64,000 nucleotides of DNA from Actinoallomurus purpureus (GTDB taxonomy: Bacteria; Actinomycetota; Actinomycetes; Streptosporangiales; Streptosporangiaceae). Each line of letters opens with the position of its first letter. The first letter of the stretch is position 1. The stretch lies in the NCBI RefSeq assembly GCF_024055795.1, contig NZ_JAMXMY010000023.1:96260-160259 (forward strand), in the 5' to 3' direction. The position numbers were made by a program, and so were the translations under genes. The notes under the pieces are model-generated. The model ran no database searches, was not told the DNA's origin, and was given only the letters and a program-made list of their open reading frames with translations. Positions 30,479 through 37,517 of this stretch are shown piece by piece.

Positions 30479-30610
30479 ACCCGGCCGTCGAAGTCGGGTC
30501 CCGCACGGCCACCCGACGGTCAGAGGCGGAGCCCGCACGACGACCCGGCAGTCGGAAGCAGAGGCCGTACGACGGCCACCCGACCGTCGGAAGGCGGAGC
30601 GCGTACTCCG
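30479..30610. repeat. Degenerate ~32-bp tandem repeat, four copies
   Basis: Units starting ACCCG at about 30479, 30511, 30543 and 30578 share the pattern ACCCGRCNGTCGGARGC followed by GGAGCCCGYACGACGGCC, with periods of 32, 32 and 35 bp. They fill the gap between the convergent kinase and universal stress protein genes. No coding role is apparent. The repeats may act in transcription termination or be slippage products. Confidence 0.5.
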
Positions 30611-30629
30611 GTGACCACGCGGCCTGCGA

Positions 30630-31490
30630 TCAGAGGCGGGCGCGCACGACCGCGACGGGGCAACGAGAGTGGTGGATCACACCGTGGCTCACCGAGCCCA
30701 GGTGCAGGCCGTAACGGCCGCCGCAGTTCGAGCGCGCACCAACGACGAGGAGGTCCGCGTGGGCCGAGCGCTCGACGAGCTCGCCGACCGTGTGCCCCGA
30801 CGGGGCCTGCTCGACGACCCTGACCTCGGGATACCTCTCCCGCCAGGGGGCGACCACGCCGGCCAGGCCCTCCGCGGCGGCCGCGGCCGCCGCGCGGATG
30901 GCAGCCGGGTAGGCGCCGGCGGTGGCGGCCGACGGCATCTCCCACACGTGGACGGCTCTGACCCACGCGCCCCGGATCGCCGCCGTCTCGAACGCGTACC
31001 GCAGCGCGAGGGCGGACTCCCCGGTTCGGTCGACGCCGACGACGACCTCACCCTGTGGCTCGCCCGTCTCGCCCCGCACGATGATCACCGGTCCGGGAGC
31101 GTGCCCGGCGACCTTCAGTCCCGTGGACCCCAGCAGCAGGGCCGCGAGGCCGCCGAGGCCGCGGTGGCCCAGCACGAGCTCGTGAGCCCCTCCGGCCGCC
31201 TCCCGGAGCGCCTCGGAGGGGGTGTCCTGGACGAGCTCGGTGGTGACCTCGATGTCCGGCCGGGTCTTGAGGGCCAGCTCGACGGCCTCGCCGAGGATGC
31301 GATCGCTCGTCTCCGAGAGGGACTCGGACAGGCCTGGGGCCGGGTGGAACGGTATGTCGCAGGGCCAGCGTTCGGTGGCGTTGAGGATGTGCAGCGGACG
31401 CCCCGTGCGCCCCGCCTCCTCCGCGGCCCATTCCACCGCGAGGCCGGCGCGGGGCGAGCCATCGGTTCCGACGACGATCGGCTGCATCAC
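30630..31490 (-). CDS. Universal stress protein, tandem USP domains
   Basis: The 286-residue protein has two USP domains. The first (1-140) starts PIVVGTDGSPRAGLAVEWA and ends in the ATP-binding-type GHRGLGGLAALLLGSTGLKV. The second (145-286) starts VVVGVDRTGESALAL and ends GARSNCGGRYGLHLGSVS with HHSRCPVAVV, where the usual G-x-x-G-x-x-x-G-S pattern is altered in the second copy. Double-domain USPs in actinobacteria belong to dormancy/hypoxia regulons. GTG at 31490 (AGGGGA upstream) or ATG at 31487 is the start. A DevR-like palindrome lies 104 bp upstream. Confidence 0.92.
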   Translation of the reverse strand: MMQPIVVGTDGSPRAGLAVEWAAEEAGRTGRPLHILNATERWPCDIPFHPAPGLSESLSETSDRILGEAVELALKTRPDIEVTTELVQDTPSEALREAAGGAHELVLGHRGLGGLAALLLGSTGLKVAGHAPGPVIIVRGETGEPQGEVVVGVDRTGESALALRYAFETAAIRGAWVRAVHVWEMPSAATAGAYPAAIRAAAAAAAEGLAGVVAPWRERYPEVRVVEQAPSGHTVGELVERSAHADLLVVGARSNCGGRYGLHLGSVSHGVIHHSRCPVAVVRARL

Positions 31491-31593
31491 GATGGTCCCC
31501 TCTGCTCGGCGCGAACCCCCGACGCCGAGCCACTCTGTGACACGTCGGGCTCGTTCGTCCCTCTAGGGTCATCACCCGGGAAAGGCGGCGTTA

Positions 31594-31607
31594 GGGACGA
31601 AGGTCCC
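31594..31607. promoter_or_regulatory. DevR/DosR-like palindrome upstream of the universal stress gene
   Basis: GGGAC-GAAG-GTCCC is a perfect 5+5 palindrome with a 4-nt centre, close to the known DosR box core (GGGAC, four A/T-rich bases, GTCCC). It lies 104 bp upstream of the universal stress gene. No DevR-type (NarL-family) regulator is encoded in this window. Confidence 0.5.
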
Positions 31608-31672
31608 ATGTTGCCGGCCGAACGCCCGTTGAACGGCGAGAACGCTGATGGAGGGGGGGCCGTGCACGGTCC

Positions 31673-31717
31673 TCACGCCTCATCCACTCACGCCTCATCC
31701 ACTCACGCCTCATCCAC
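31673..31717. repeat. Three perfect 15-bp tandem repeats spanning a stop codon
   Basis: TCACGCCTCATCCAC occurs three times in a row (31673, 31688, 31703). Read on the minus strand each copy gives GTG GAT GAG GCG TGA, so the last five codons of the kinase gene, including its stop, are triplicated. The kinase terminates in the right-most copy, and the other two lie just beyond it. Confidence 0.75.
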
Positions 31718-33310
31718 TCGCGGCCCGTGCACGGCGGGGACGCGCCATTCCAGCACGGTGCCACCGCCGTCCCCGGGGCGGACGTCGAACGACCCGCCGA
31801 GCCGCTCGGCCCGTTCGGCAAGGTTGCGCAGGCCGCTCCGGCGTCCGCCCGGCCTGATCCCGACCCCGTCGTCGGCCACCCGTACCACCACTTCCGCCCC
31901 CGCGATCACCGTGACGCTCACCCGCCGGGCCCGCGCGTGCCGTGCGGCGTTGGACAGCGCCTCCCCCAGCACGGCCGGCAGTTGCGACGCCACCTCCTCG
32001 TCCACCGCCGTGTCCATGGGGACGTCCAGCCGGACCTCCGGAGCGAACCCCAGCGTCTCCTCCGCCCCGTCGATCACCCGATGGATCCGCGGGCGCAGTC
32101 CGTACTCGGCGGCCGTCACCTGCAAGGCGAAGATCGTCGAGCGGATCTGACGGATCGTTTCGTCCAGATCGTCGACCGCCCGCTGAACGCGCGCGGCGAC
32201 GTCACGCCGTTCCGCGGTCCTGACCGCGCCCATCAGCGTCATGGCCGTCGCGAACAGCCGCTGGATCACGGTGTCGTGCAGGTCCTTGGCGATCCGGCTC
32301 CGCTCCTCCAGCAGCACGAGCCGCTCGGTGTCGCGACGCCGATCCGCCAGCTCCAGTGCCACCGCGGCCTGCGCGGCGAACGCCTCGAGCAACCGGCGGG
32401 CGGACTCTCCGAACACCGGCCCGCCCGGGGGGTTGGCGACCAACAGGACGCCGCGCGCGGCCATGCCCGAGCCCAGCGGGACGAGCAGCGCCGGCCCCAC
32501 CTCGAGGGGCAGGAAGCTCCCGGCGGTGCGAGCTTCCTCCATCGCGTCGGCGAGTACGAGGGACTCGCCGCTCTGGTAGACCCGTGCCGCAACGACCTCG
32601 TCGATACCGAACCGCATCCCGCGGAGCAGGTCGGCGTGGTATCCGTCGGTGGCCTCGACGACGACTTCGTCCCCGACCGCCAGCAGCACGGCGGCGGTCT
32701 CGGCCGCGCAGATCTGACGGGCGCGCTCGGTGACCTGTACGAGCACCTCATCCGGGTCGGTTCCGGACAGCAACGACGCCGACACCTCGGCCGACGCCTT
32801 CAGCCATCGCTCCCGCCGGCGGGCCTCCTCGTACAACCGGGCGTTCTCGATGGCCACACCCGCCGCGATGGCGAGGGCCACGACGACGTTCTCATCGTTC
32901 TCGTCGAACTCGCCGCCGCCCTCTTTGTCAGTGAGGTAGAGGGTGCCGAACACCTCGTCGCGGACGCGCACCGGCACCCCGAGGGACCGCCGCGACGGCG
33001 ATCGCGGGGGCTCGACGGCGGAGCCGCCCACCGTCACCAGCCGTCCGGGGCTGTCCTCCTCCCCGATCACTCTCAGGGCGCCGTGGCGGGCGTCGACCAG
33101 GGTCGCCGCCGCCTCCACGATCCGCCGCAGCACGCTGTCGAGGTCGAGGTCGCTCTCGATCGTCACCACCGCCTCCACCAGGGCGTGCACCCGGTCACGG
33201 GTGGTGAGCACGGCGCCCAGCCGCATCTGAAGCTCGGCGAGGAGCTCGTCGAGTCTCAGCTGCGGCAGGAGACCGGACCGATCCTGGCCCGGCCGGTTGT
33301 CCGGAGGCAT
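31703..33310 (-). CDS. GAF-domain sensor histidine kinase, DevS/DosT-like but lacking the heme-pocket segment
   Basis: The 535-residue kinase has two GAF domains (about 55-165 and 180-320), a HisKA_3 dimerisation helix with phospho-acceptor His345 (SRIAKDLHDTVIQRLFA) and a compact ATPase domain (LGEALSNAARHA, then DDGVGIRPG). Parts are very like DevS/DosT, for example SLGVPVRVRDEVFGTLYLTDK. In those proteins the first GAF domain carries a loop of roughly 50-60 residues and a PPHHPP stretch whose His holds the heme. Here the loop is missing and the stretch reads PPRSPSRRS. A heme sensor function is therefore unlikely. No cognate regulator gene is adjacent. The start is ATG at 33310. Confidence 0.88.
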   Translation of the reverse strand: MPPDNRPGQDRSGLLPQLRLDELLAELQMRLGAVLTTRDRVHALVEAVVTIESDLDLDSVLRRIVEAAATLVDARHGALRVIGEEDSPGRLVTVGGSAVEPPRSPSRRSLGVPVRVRDEVFGTLYLTDKEGGGEFDENDENVVVALAIAAGVAIENARLYEEARRRERWLKASAEVSASLLSGTDPDEVLVQVTERARQICAAETAAVLLAVGDEVVVEATDGYHADLLRGMRFGIDEVVAARVYQSGESLVLADAMEEARTAGSFLPLEVGPALLVPLGSGMAARGVLLVANPPGGPVFGESARRLLEAFAAQAAVALELADRRRDTERLVLLEERSRIAKDLHDTVIQRLFATAMTLMGAVRTAERRDVAARVQRAVDDLDETIRQIRSTIFALQVTAAEYGLRPRIHRVIDGAEETLGFAPEVRLDVPMDTAVDEEVASQLPAVLGEALSNAARHARARRVSVTVIAGAEVVVRVADDGVGIRPGGRRSGLRNLAERAERLGGSFDVRPGDGGGTVLEWRVPAVHGPRVDEA

Positions 33311-33469
33311 GGGCAGCCGAACCTCCCCCTCAGACTGCTGCCTGGCCCGATGATTTCAGTATGGAACATCGGGTGACACCGGGTCGCCGCCGCGTCCGGT
33401 CCAACCGTGTTCTCGCGCCGCCGCGGGTGCGGCACCAGGCCGGGCGGGCGGAGAACGTCCACCGGACAT

Positions 33470-33483
33470 GGGACGTTAGCCCC
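33470..33483. promoter_or_regulatory. DevR/DosR-like half-conserved palindrome
   Basis: GGGAC-GTTA-GCCCC lies 35 bp upstream of the PNPOx-like gene. It has the same spacing as the perfect palindrome at 31594 and one mismatch in symmetry. The two genes downstream (PNPOx-like, CBS) are typical members of DosR-type regulons, which supports function. Confidence 0.4.
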
Positions 33484-33518
33484 TGCCCTGGACGCCCGCG
33501 ACGGAACAGCATCGAGGT

Positions 33519-33947
33519 ATGCGCTTCGACGGCAACGGGCTGGAGATCCTCGAGCGCGGGGAGTGCCTCGCCCTCATGGGGTCGGTTCCGGTCGGCCGGG
33601 TGGTGTTCACCGACCGGGCCCTGCCGGCGATCCAGCCGGTCAACTTCGTCCTCGACGGCGAGGATGTGATCATCGCGACGGCGCCGGGTTCGAAGCTGGC
33701 CGCGGCCACGCGCGGCACGATCGTCGCGTTCGAGGTGGACGCCTTCGACGTGGGCGACGAGGTCGGCTGGTCCGTGACGGTCCTCGGAGAGGCACGGGCG
33801 GTGCAGGACAAATGGGAGATCGATGGACTGTCCCGGTTGCCGCTGCATTCGTGGATCCCGGGCCTGCACGACCGCTTCGTCCGCATCCAGAGCGAAGTCG
33901 TGACCGGGCGGCGGATTCATCCGACGATGCTGGAGGCGAGACCATGA
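33519..33947 (+). CDS. Pyridoxamine 5'-phosphate oxidase-like flavin/F420-binding protein
   Basis: This 142-residue split-barrel protein reads GECLALMGSVPVGRVVFTD, then PVNFVLDGEDVIIAT and GSKLAAATRGTIVAFEVD, then WSVTVLGEARAV. This is the pattern of small PNPOx-like proteins common in actinobacterial stress regulons, which may bind FMN, F420 or heme. The reaction is unknown. ATG at 33519 follows a GAGG. The CBS gene overlaps its stop (ATGA), so the two are co-translated. Confidence 0.85.
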   Translation: MRFDGNGLEILERGECLALMGSVPVGRVVFTDRALPAIQPVNFVLDGEDVIIATAPGSKLAAATRGTIVAFEVDAFDVGDEVGWSVTVLGEARAVQDKWEIDGLSRLPLHSWIPGLHDRFVRIQSEVVTGRRIHPTMLEARP

Positions 33948-34450
33948 CCGGCACGATGGAGGAACGGCCGGTCGGCGAGGCGATGTCGACCGACGTGCTC
34001 GCCGTCACGGACACCGAGTCCGCGCTGCTGGCCTGGGAGCTGATGCGGCAGGGCGGCTACCATCACGTGCCCGTGCTGAGCGCCGAAGGATGCTTCATCG
34101 ACGTCCTGGACGCCGAGACGCTGGCCGCCGCCTGGGACAGCGGAGGCCCTGACCGGATGCGCAAGCCGGTCGGCGTCCTCGTGGGTCACCGCCCGCTCCC
34201 GCACGTCCGCCCCGACGACTCCGTCGCGACCGCCGCGCGGGCGATGCTCGCGGCCGGGACGGACGTCGTTCCGGTCCTCGACGAGGACGGCCGGCTCTCG
34301 GGGCTGTTCACGGCACGGGACCTCATCGCCCTGGCCGCCGGCGCCCACCGGCGTACCCACGCCGGGCACGTCACGGCCCCGGCGCTCTACCGTATCGAGC
34401 CGGTCCTGCCGGCCCGGCATCCGCGGGGCAGCGCGATACCGCCGAGCTGA
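33944..34450 (+). CDS. Tandem CBS-domain protein
   Basis: The product is 168 residues and starts at the ATG overlapping the previous stop, with GGAGG upstream. Two CBS motifs are visible: VGEAMSTDVLAVTDTESAL with YHHVPVLSAEGCFIDVLD, and HVRPDDSVATAARAM with DVVPVLDEDGRLSGLFTARDLI. CBS pairs bind adenine nucleotides and sense energy state. No catalytic domain is attached. It belongs with the PNPOx-like protein in a stress-type operon. Confidence 0.9.
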   Translation: MTGTMEERPVGEAMSTDVLAVTDTESALLAWELMRQGGYHHVPVLSAEGCFIDVLDAETLAAAWDSGGPDRMRKPVGVLVGHRPLPHVRPDDSVATAARAMLAAGTDVVPVLDEDGRLSGLFTARDLIALAAGAHRRTHAGHVTAPALYRIEPVLPARHPRGSAIPPS

Positions 34451-34493
34451 CCGGCGTCGCGGAGCACGCCGACGGAGCGGGAAAGGAGAGCCG

Positions 34494-34649
34494 ATGGCAC
34501 GGCAGATCGCCTCCGGCTTGTCGGATCCGTCGATCTCCCTGCTCGAGGAGCGCATCCGCCGGCTGGAGACAAAGGTCGCCCTGCTCACCCATGCGGTCCA
34601 GGCGCTCGCCCGGGAGCTGACGGAACGCAAGGAGGAGGAACCGGGGTGA
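34494..34649 (+). CDS. Small 51-residue coiled-coil protein
   Basis: ATG at 34494 is preceded by AAAGGAG six bases upstream, one of the strongest ribosome binding sites in the window. The 51-codon frame begins MARQIASGLSDPSISLLEER and continues with a heptad-like run (IRRLETKVALLTHAVQAL) and a charged tail ending in EEEPG. It should form a short coiled coil and may associate with a partner protein. It is 43 bp downstream of the CBS gene and probably in the same operon. No family name is known to me. Confidence 0.6.
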   Translation: MARQIASGLSDPSISLLEERIRRLETKVALLTHAVQALARELTERKEEEPG

Positions 34650-34704
34650 CGTGGCGGCGGCCTCGGAGTCGAGCCGCCGTCGCTCCGACCCTGGCTCCGC
34701 CGCC

Positions 34705-35040
34705 CTACACGCGGCGCCGGCCGGCCTCGCAGAAGCAGTAGAGGCCGAACACGACCAGGACGAGCGCGACCAGGACGAGCAGCCAGGGGCCGATCGAGGT
34801 GGAGGCGAACCGGCGCAGCGTCCCGTCGACGCCCTTGGCCTTCCCCGGATCGAACGTGATGGCGGCGTAGCCGAGGAAGACCCCGGCCGCGGCGAACACG
34901 ACCGCCCGCGTGGAGCGGTCCACCACCCCGAGCGCCTCGACGACCTTCCGGACCCGCGCGCTCATCTGCTCGGTCTCGAGCTCCTTCTTGAACTTCCGCC
35001 GATGGGCGGCCGCCCGTACCTGTGCGCTCTGCGCGGTCAT
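34705..35040 (-). CDS. Mini DUF1206 membrane protein (single repeat)
   Basis: The 111-residue protein starts at ATG 35040 after a near-perfect AGGAGG. A basic N-terminus (KFKKELETEQMSARVRKV) precedes two membrane helices, VVFAAAGVFLGYAAITFDP and GPWLLVLVALVLVVFGLY, with the family-type DPGKAKGVDGTLRRF between them and CFCEAG at the end. Full DUF1206 proteins are about 260-280 residues with three such repeats; this keeps only the last one. The strong start suggests it is expressed as a stand-alone unit rather than being debris. Function is unknown. Confidence 0.75.
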   Translation of the reverse strand: MTAQSAQVRAAAHRRKFKKELETEQMSARVRKVVEALGVVDRSTRAVVFAAAGVFLGYAAITFDPGKAKGVDGTLRRFASTSIGPWLLVLVALVLVVFGLYCFCEAGRRRV

Positions 35041-35205
35041 GAACCACCTCCTGCGATCGGCCGCGAGATGCCCTCTCCTCTCCTGATCAAACGTGGTCAC
35101 CGGCGAGGACACGGAACTTCTCACCCCCCGTGAGGCGTCCAGGTGTAGGAGGGTGGGGACAGCGCCGGAGCCCTCGACCCCAGCGGCGCGTGAACGGAGC
35201 GATGG

Positions 35206-36120
35206 ATGATCGTCGGCCTCGCGACCGCCGTCGCAGCGTCCGCCTGTTACGGCGTCGGATCGGTCCTGCAGGCGGTGGGGTCGCGCCGGTCCGCCCGCGA
35301 GGAGACCGCGGCGGGGTCCGCCACCGCCACCACCGCGTACGGCGGCCCGAGCCTGGTCTCGACCGCCAGGGCCGCCGTCACCTGGGAATTCCTGCTGGGC
35401 ACCGTCCTGGACATCGCCGGTTTCGCGCTCGGTGCGCTGTCGGCCCGGCTCCTGCCGCTGTTCCTGTCGCAGACCGTGATCAGCGCCAACCTGGTGATCA
35501 CCGCACTGCTGGGTTCCGTGCTCCTGGCCGTCCGGCTGAGCGGGCTCGAGTGGCTGTCCATCGCGGTGGTGTGCGCCGCCCTCGTGCTGCTGGCCGGGGC
35601 GGCGGGGCACGAGGGCAGCAGCCGTACGCCGATCTCCACCCACTGGTGGCTGCTCGCGATCTCCGTGCTGCTGATCGGCGCCGGGTTCCTGGCCGTACGG
35701 GCGATGGGGGCCAGAGCCGCGATCCTGGCCGGGCTGCTGTCCGGGCTCGGCTTCGGCGCGGTGGGTGTGGGCGTGCGCGTGCTGAACGGGGTGCACCCGA
35801 TGGATCCGAGGGCCCTGCTGACCGACCCCGCTCTGTGCGCCATCGTGATCGGCGGCCTGGGGGGCATGTACCTGCACACGGTGGCGCTCCAGATCGGCTC
35901 GGTCAACGGGGCGACGGCGGCCCTGGTCGTGGGCGAGACGGTCGTCCCCGGTCTGCTCGGCGTGATCTGGCTCGGCGACGCCTCGCGTCCCGGCTACAGC
36001 TGGGCGGCCCTGGTCGGCTTCGTGCTCGCCGTCGCCGGAGCCGTCGCGGTCGCCCGCTTCGGCGCCGCCGAGCACGCCGTCGACGAGGCGCCCAGCCCGG
36101 AGAAGCTCCGCTCCCCCTGA
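35206..36120 (+). CDS. DMT-family transporter
   Basis: This is a 304-residue protein with nine or ten membrane helices in two related halves, starting MIVGLATAVAASACYGVGSV. Motifs such as LPLFLSQTVISANLVITALL and NGATAALVVGETVVPGLLGV are typical of the DMT/EamA fold. The substrate is unknown. The start is ATG at 35206 with GGAGC upstream. It is a distant paralogue of the protein at 20611-21540. It is convergent with the esterase gene, with stops 6 bp apart. Confidence 0.8.
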   Translation: MIVGLATAVAASACYGVGSVLQAVGSRRSAREETAAGSATATTAYGGPSLVSTARAAVTWEFLLGTVLDIAGFALGALSARLLPLFLSQTVISANLVITALLGSVLLAVRLSGLEWLSIAVVCAALVLLAGAAGHEGSSRTPISTHWWLLAISVLLIGAGFLAVRAMGARAAILAGLLSGLGFGAVGVGVRVLNGVHPMDPRALLTDPALCAIVIGGLGGMYLHTVALQIGSVNGATAALVVGETVVPGLLGVIWLGDASRPGYSWAALVGFVLAVAGAVAVARFGAAEHAVDEAPSPEKLRSP

Positions 36121-36126
36121 CCGGGG

Positions 36127-37119
36127 TCAGGCGGCCTCTTCGGTCGTGTCGGCGCCGACGGCGGCGCGGATGAAGGCGGAGGCATCCCGTACGGCCGCCC
36201 GCGCTTCGGGGAACAGCCGGTCGAACAGCTGGAACACATGGATCTGTCCCGGCCATACCTGCAGCTCACAGCTGTTCCCTGACTCGGTGAGGGCCTCGGC
36301 GAGCCGCTCGGCCTCGCCCCGCAGAACCTCCTGTTCGGCGACCTGGATGAGGAAGGGCGGCAGGTCGAGGCCGGTGCAGTCCAGCAGGGACAGCCGCGGA
36401 TCGGACCAGTCGTCGTGGTCGCCGACGTACAGCCGGCCGAAGTGACGCGCCAGTGCCGGGCTGATGAAGGGGTCCCGGTTCTCGCGGTCACTGAGCACCG
36501 ACAGCTCACAGCTGAGGTCCACCCAGGGCGAGAACAGCACGACGCCTCCGGGGGCCGGCAGCCCGGAACGGCAGGCCTCACCGACCAGGGCGGCGGCGAG
36601 GTGGCCTCCAGAGGAGTCACCGGCGATCACGATCCGGGACGGCGGAAGGGCGGTGAGAAGCCACCGATAGGCCTCCATGGCGTCCTCGAACGCCGCGGGA
36701 AACGGATGTTCGGGGGCCAGGCGGTAGCTCGGCACCAGGACGGGCAGCCCGGTGCCCGCCGCCAGCCGGCTCGTCAGCGTCCGGTGCGTGCGCGGCGAGC
36801 AGAACGCGTACCCGCCGCCGTGCAGGTAGAGGATCGCCCCGGCGTGGGGGGCCGGGGGCCGGACCCACTCACCGGTGATCGGCGCGCCCGATGACCCCGT
36901 TCGGGTCAGTTCCTCGATCCGTACTCCGGGATGCGGGCGCAGCAGGCGGGTGCTGTGCTCGAGGGCCATGCGGAGCACCGTGAGGGAGACGAAGCGTCCG
37001 CTCAGCCGGTCGGCCATCGGCCGCCATCCGACCCGCAGGGCGCTCGCCAGGGCCCTGGCCTGCCGGCTGGGGGCGACGATGTCCGCGACACCGACGGTGA
37101 GGTCGTCGTAGGAGGTCAC
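36127..37119 (-). CDS. Alpha/beta hydrolase, hormone-sensitive-lipase-like esterase
   Basis: The 330-residue protein shows the HSL-family oxyanion motif HGGGYAF (about 99), the nucleophile elbow GDSSGG (Ser in the centre), DP..SP-type acid region WSDPRLSLL and a C-terminal His in GQIHVFQLF. The SYRLAPEHPFP segment is diagnostic of the family. It should hydrolyse short acyl esters in the cytoplasm. The start is GTG at 37119. The gene is monocistronic. Confidence 0.9.
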   Translation of the reverse strand: MTSYDDLTVGVADIVAPSRQARALASALRVGWRPMADRLSGRFVSLTVLRMALEHSTRLLRPHPGVRIEELTRTGSSGAPITGEWVRPPAPHAGAILYLHGGGYAFCSPRTHRTLTSRLAAGTGLPVLVPSYRLAPEHPFPAAFEDAMEAYRWLLTALPPSRIVIAGDSSGGHLAAALVGEACRSGLPAPGGVVLFSPWVDLSCELSVLSDRENRDPFISPALARHFGRLYVGDHDDWSDPRLSLLDCTGLDLPPFLIQVAEQEVLRGEAERLAEALTESGNSCELQVWPGQIHVFQLFDRLFPEARAAVRDASAFIRAAVGADTTEEAA

Positions 37120-37517
37120 GCGGCATCACCGCCGACCGATGCCGCGGGGCTCGGCACCGGTGCGTGGCCGGGGAGGGGGATTGTCGCCGTCATCGCTGCG
37201 CCCCGGTGTGCGGCCGGGGAGGGGGATTGTCACCGTCATCGCTGCGCCTCGGTGTACTCGTCTCTGGGGGAACCACGACGATCGTGTCCCCCCGCTCCCG
37301 GCCGCCGATACGGGGGAACTCCCCGTTCGGGTACCTGATTCGTGATTCAGGTATCCGCCCGCCGGTCACCGGCCGGTCGCCGGGGCGATCGCGCCGGCGC
37401 CGATCCTGCTGATCCCGGAGACCGCCCAGGTGCCGATCAGCGACATCACCGGAGCGACGCGCCGCTCTCGAACGGCGCTGTGAGGTCCGCCGAACACCGG
37501 GGGACGACCGACGGAGG
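37120..37517. other. Non-coding stretch with a 46-bp duplication
   Basis: I see no supportable gene in this 398-bp stretch. It contains the 46-bp tandem duplication annotated separately. Towards its right end one frame (about 37360-37485, plus strand) reads like a protein tail (PVAGAIAPAPILLIPETAQV) with no start, possibly debris. Confidence 0.4.
37160..37251. repeat. 46-bp tandem duplication
   Basis: Two copies (37160-37205 and 37206-37251) differ at only four positions. Each holds the GGCCGGGGAGGGGGATTGTC block followed by CCGTCATCGCTGCGCC. It sits upstream of the esterase start, so a promoter duplication is possible. Confidence 0.75.
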
